NCBI GenBank assembly: GCA_030690365.1
Contig: JAUYGX010000097.1
Span: 42,220-106,219, forward strand
DNA from: Bacteroidales bacterium
GTDB taxonomy: Bacteria; Bacteroidota; Bacteroidia; Bacteroidales; F082
DNA: 64,000 nucleotides
Reading direction: 5' to 3'
The translations under genes were made by a program, and so were the position numbers. The notes under the pieces are model-generated. The model searched no databases and was not told where the DNA came from. It saw nothing but the letters and a program-made list of their open reading frames with translations. Below are positions 61,829 through 64,000 of this stretch, one piece after another; position 1 is the stretch's first letter; each line of letters begins with the position of its first letter.

Positions 61829-62434
61829 ATGTTTAAAAGACTTTGGAGGACCTTAATGAATTATTTTTTCAAAGGATTGCTGCTGCTAACTCCTGTGACA
61901 ATTACAGTATGGGCCCTGGTGGCAATATTCGATTTTGTGGATGGCCTGTTGAAGGAGTTAATCTTTCAGGTTACAGGTCGTGAAATGCCCGGATTGGGAT
62001 TTGTAGCCGTGATTTTAATCGTTTTCATGGTAGGATTGCTTGGCTCATCGCTACTATTTAATCCAATAATCACCTATTTCGATAAAATAATGGCGCGCGC
62101 ACCCTTGATCAAGATCATTTATACTTCCGTAAAGGATCTGGTTTCAGCCTTTGTGGGACAGAAAAAGCGATTTACCGAGCCGGTGTTGGTACAGGTGAGT
62201 GCCTCTTCGCATTTGCAAAAAATCGGATTTATCACCAACAAAGATTTGAAGCTTCTGGGTTTGCCCAATGAAAAAGTAGCTGTATATTTGCCACATTCAT
62301 ATGCCTGGTCGGGAAACCTGTTCATTGTTTCTGTTGATTATATTCAACCCATAAAAGCGAGTCCAACCGAAGTGATGAAGTTCATTATCTCGGCCGGAGT
62401 AAGCAATTTGGATGGGCATAATCACGATCTGTAA
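61829..62434 (+). CDS. DUF502 membrane protein
   Basis: 201 residues. FKRLWRTLMNYFFKGLLLL, two transmembrane helices (about 14-35 and 53-74), and TYFDKIMARAPLIKIIYTSV with VGQKKRFTEPVLVQV are the DUF502 signature. The soluble part may act in membrane trafficking or cell shape; function not settled. First gene of the operon with surE. Confidence 0.88.
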   Translation: MFKRLWRTLMNYFFKGLLLLTPVTITVWALVAIFDFVDGLLKELIFQVTGREMPGLGFVAVILIVFMVGLLGSSLLFNPIITYFDKIMARAPLIKIIYTSVKDLVSAFVGQKKRFTEPVLVQVSASSHLQKIGFITNKDLKLLGLPNEKVAVYLPHSYAWSGNLFIVSVDYIQPIKASPTEVMKFIISAGVSNLDGHNHDL

Positions 62435-62491
62435 AAATCCTACCCACACAAGTGAAATATGAATTTGATATACTGAAACGAAAGAATTACT

Positions 62492-63247
62492 ATGAGTAAA
62501 CCTACAATATTAATTTCAAATGACGATGGCGCTCATGCCGTTGGAGTGAGGAAATTGATTTCAATAATGCGTAAATTGGGCGATGTTGTGGCTATCTTGT
62601 CCGAAAAGCCTATGTCGGGAATGGGTCATGCCGTTACCATGCAGCAACCGCTGCGTACCAGGCTTGTTGCCGAAGAGGAAGGATATATAGAATACATTAC
62701 CAATGGAACTCCTGTTGACAATATCAAACTTGGCAAACACCTGATTCTTAAAAAGACCCCTGACCTGGTGGTGAGTGGTATTAACCATGGCTCAAATGCC
62801 GCCATCAACATCATCTATTCAGGCACGATGGCCGCAGTGCTCGAAGCTGCTATCGACGGGATTCCTGCCATTGGATTTTCACTGGACGATTATAGTTCTT
62901 TGGCTTGTTTCGATCATACCGACAAGTTTATTGAAGCTATTTCGCTTAAAGTTTTAAAGGAAGGATTGCCTAAAGGGGTGTGTTTAAATGTTAATTTTCC
63001 GGCTTTCACCGAAGAAGGCCCACATGGAATAAAAGTCTGCCGTCAGGCACATGCCAGGTGGATTGAAGCTTTTGAAGAACGACAGGATCCCTATGGTCGC
63101 AATTATTATTGGATGGGAGGTCATTTCGAGAATGGAGACGGACGTCATGAAACTGACCTGAAAGCTCTGGCCGAAAATTACGTATCTATTGTCCCTGCAC
63201 AGTTTGATTTTACAGCTCACCAATATGTAACCGAATTAAATTTTTAA
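62492..63247 (+). CDS. surE: 5'/3'-nucleotidase SurE
   Basis: 251 residues. ISNDDGAHAVGVRKL holds the metal-binding Asp pair (residues 8-9), NGTPVDN and VSGINHGSNAA the conserved active-site loops. It dephosphorylates nucleoside monophosphates and short polyphosphates in the cytoplasm. In an operon with DUF502 and the small membrane protein. Confidence 0.95.
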   Translation: MSKPTILISNDDGAHAVGVRKLISIMRKLGDVVAILSEKPMSGMGHAVTMQQPLRTRLVAEEEGYIEYITNGTPVDNIKLGKHLILKKTPDLVVSGINHGSNAAINIIYSGTMAAVLEAAIDGIPAIGFSLDDYSSLACFDHTDKFIEAISLKVLKEGLPKGVCLNVNFPAFTEEGPHGIKVCRQAHARWIEAFEERQDPYGRNYYWMGGHFENGDGRHETDLKALAENYVSIVPAQFDFTAHQYVTELNF

Positions 63248-63250
63248 CCT

Positions 63251-63547
63251 ATGAAACCTGGAATATTGAAGCGTGATGGTTTTTTTGTTGGTGTTTTGAT
63301 GGGAATCCTGTTACCAGCACTTTTTTTGGCATTTTTATTTGGACTAAACTGGCTCATGGAGATGATGTTCGATATGCATCTTACCAGGAAAATTCATTTT
63401 CTCTATCTGTTGAGTATAGCAGCCAACCTTTTACCACTCAGGTACTACCTGGCAAAATTGAATTACGAAAAAACAGGAATGGGACTTTTATTGATGACCA
63501 TTGCAGGTGTCGTCGGATATTTCTATGCCTTTGGAATTGGAGAATAG
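63251..63547 (+). CDS. Small membrane protein of unknown function
   Basis: 98 residues, three hydrophobic segments (about 12-33, 48-62 and 76-94; LMGILLPALFLAFLFGLNWL, MGLLLMTIAGVVGYF). It starts three bases after the surE stop, so it is co-transcribed. Homologs next to surE occur in Bacteroidota as I recall; no function known. Confidence 0.7.
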   Translation: MKPGILKRDGFFVGVLMGILLPALFLAFLFGLNWLMEMMFDMHLTRKIHFLYLLSIAANLLPLRYYLAKLNYEKTGMGLLLMTIAGVVGYFYAFGIGE

Positions 63548-63570
63548 TATATAGATCAATCATTTAGACA

Positions 63571-63609
63571 AACAGCAATGGCCGCTGAAAAGCGGCCATT
63601 GCTGTTTTC
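63571..63609 (+). terminator. Terminator after the surE operon
   Basis: A 16-bp perfect stem, AACAGCAATGGCCGCT with AGCGGCCATTGCTGTT, closed by a GAAA tetraloop and followed by TTCT. Confidence 0.8.
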
Positions 63610-63627
63610 TGTATTTCCCCCTACCCC

Positions 63628-63657
63628 CCCTGACAGGTTTTTTTTAACCTGTCAGGG
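63628..63657. terminator. Hairpin between convergent genes
   Basis: CCCTGACAGGTT and AACCTGTCAGGG form a 12-bp stem around a T loop, serving the minus-strand gene at 63677 or both sides. Confidence 0.6.
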
Positions 63658-63676
63658 TTAGTAAAACCCGCCAGGG

Positions 63677-64000
63677 TTAAAACGGCGAACACTCTATCGG
63701 GCTATAACTCTTAGGTTTATTCCCCATAAACGAGTTGTCCTTGTTCACCAGGCCGATGTCGTCGAACTCAAATATCAGGCTGATCTCGTGGCTGGGGCCG
63801 GTAAAGCTCTGGCGGGCGTTCACGTTCATCTCGTAGGAGTACATCACCTTCATGCGGTACTGATCGCTCATGGGTACATTGATGCCCACCATCACATTAA
63901 AACTGCTGTACTCGTCATATTCCAGGGTCTGGTTCTTGTACCACAGACCCAGATACACATGCTGCATGTACAGGTTGGTGCCCAGGGTGTAAAGGAAGAG
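63677..64000 (-). CDS. PorP/SprF-like type IX secretion protein, C-terminal part
   Basis: The frame is open from the window edge to the stop at 63677 (107 codons). LFYTLGTNLYMQHVYLGLWY, SFNVMVGINVPMSDQYRM and a beta-barrel ending in HEISLIFEFDD match the C-terminal third of PorP/SprF outer-membrane proteins. These help attach or secrete type IX cargo, often as part of gliding motors. The tail (NKPKSYSPIECSPF) follows the last strand. Confidence 0.82.
   Translation of the reverse strand, partial: LFLYTLGTNLYMQHVYLGLWYKNQTLEYDEYSSFNVMVGINVPMSDQYRMKVMYSYEMNVNARQSFTGPSHEISLIFEFDDIGLVNKDNSFMGNKPKSYSPIECSPF

Overview
This window comes from a member of the Bacteroidota. The evidence is type IX secretion genes (a PorT-like protein, a PorP/SprF-like protein and a protein with a type IX sorting tail), menaquinone UbiE, promoters of the TTG-N19/20-TAnnTTTG type, and few Shine-Dalgarno sequences. 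I cannot name the genus.

Positions 1 to about 21.9 kb are the right part of a Mu-like contractile-tailed (myovirus) prophage. The head-packaging block (minor head protein, portal, Mu gp36-like protein, large and small terminase) reads leftward and leaves the window. A divergent promoter region at 4.1-4.3 kb starts a long rightward operon: protease/scaffold, major capsid, a secreted small protein, a tRNA-Met, lysis genes, sheath, tube, a frameshifted tail-assembly chaperone, tape measure, baseplate and fibre genes. The operon ends in a complete diversity-generating retroelement (DGR). Its target is a C-type-lectin-like receptor-binding protein with a 117-bp variable repeat (VR). The template repeat (TR) is matched to it, with all 17 differences at template adenines. 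A DGR-type reverse transcriptase and two small overlapping genes follow. The template lies inside a 14-bp perfect inverted repeat that is absent around the VR.

Positions 21.9 to 30.6 kb and 38.2 to 49.3 kb are accessory, AT-rich islands of single genes or small gene sets: an HxlR/quinone-reductase pair, a lipoprotein hydrolase, Crp plus FAD monooxygenase, a broken PIN toxin, a GIY-YIG gene with a one-base frame break, serine hydrolases, a TPR protein, a metallo-beta-lactamase-fold protein, an erythromycin-esterase-like protein and lipases. A roughly 200-280-bp intergenic repeat (copies near 24.9, 27.9, 40.4 and 49.1 kb, fragments near 21.95 and 38.75 kb) lies just upstream of such genes, in their orientation, and ends at a GTTA. 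Several of these genes are bounded by a GTT... sequence on the left and its reverse complement ...AAC on the right. Long imperfect palindromes resembling integron attC sites follow three of them. No integrase is present.

Positions 30.6 to 38.4 kb and 49.4 to 64 kb are mostly ordinary chromosome: nitroreductase, thioesterase, valS, dipeptidyl peptidase IV, tRNA-Val, tRNA-Glu, porT-like, ubiE, heptose kinase, aminotransferase, DUF2520, KDO-8-P phosphatase-like, a UbiA-family prenyltransferase with an in-frame stop, maf, DEAD-box helicase, FkbM methyltransferase, DUF502, surE and the end of a porP/sprF-like gene.
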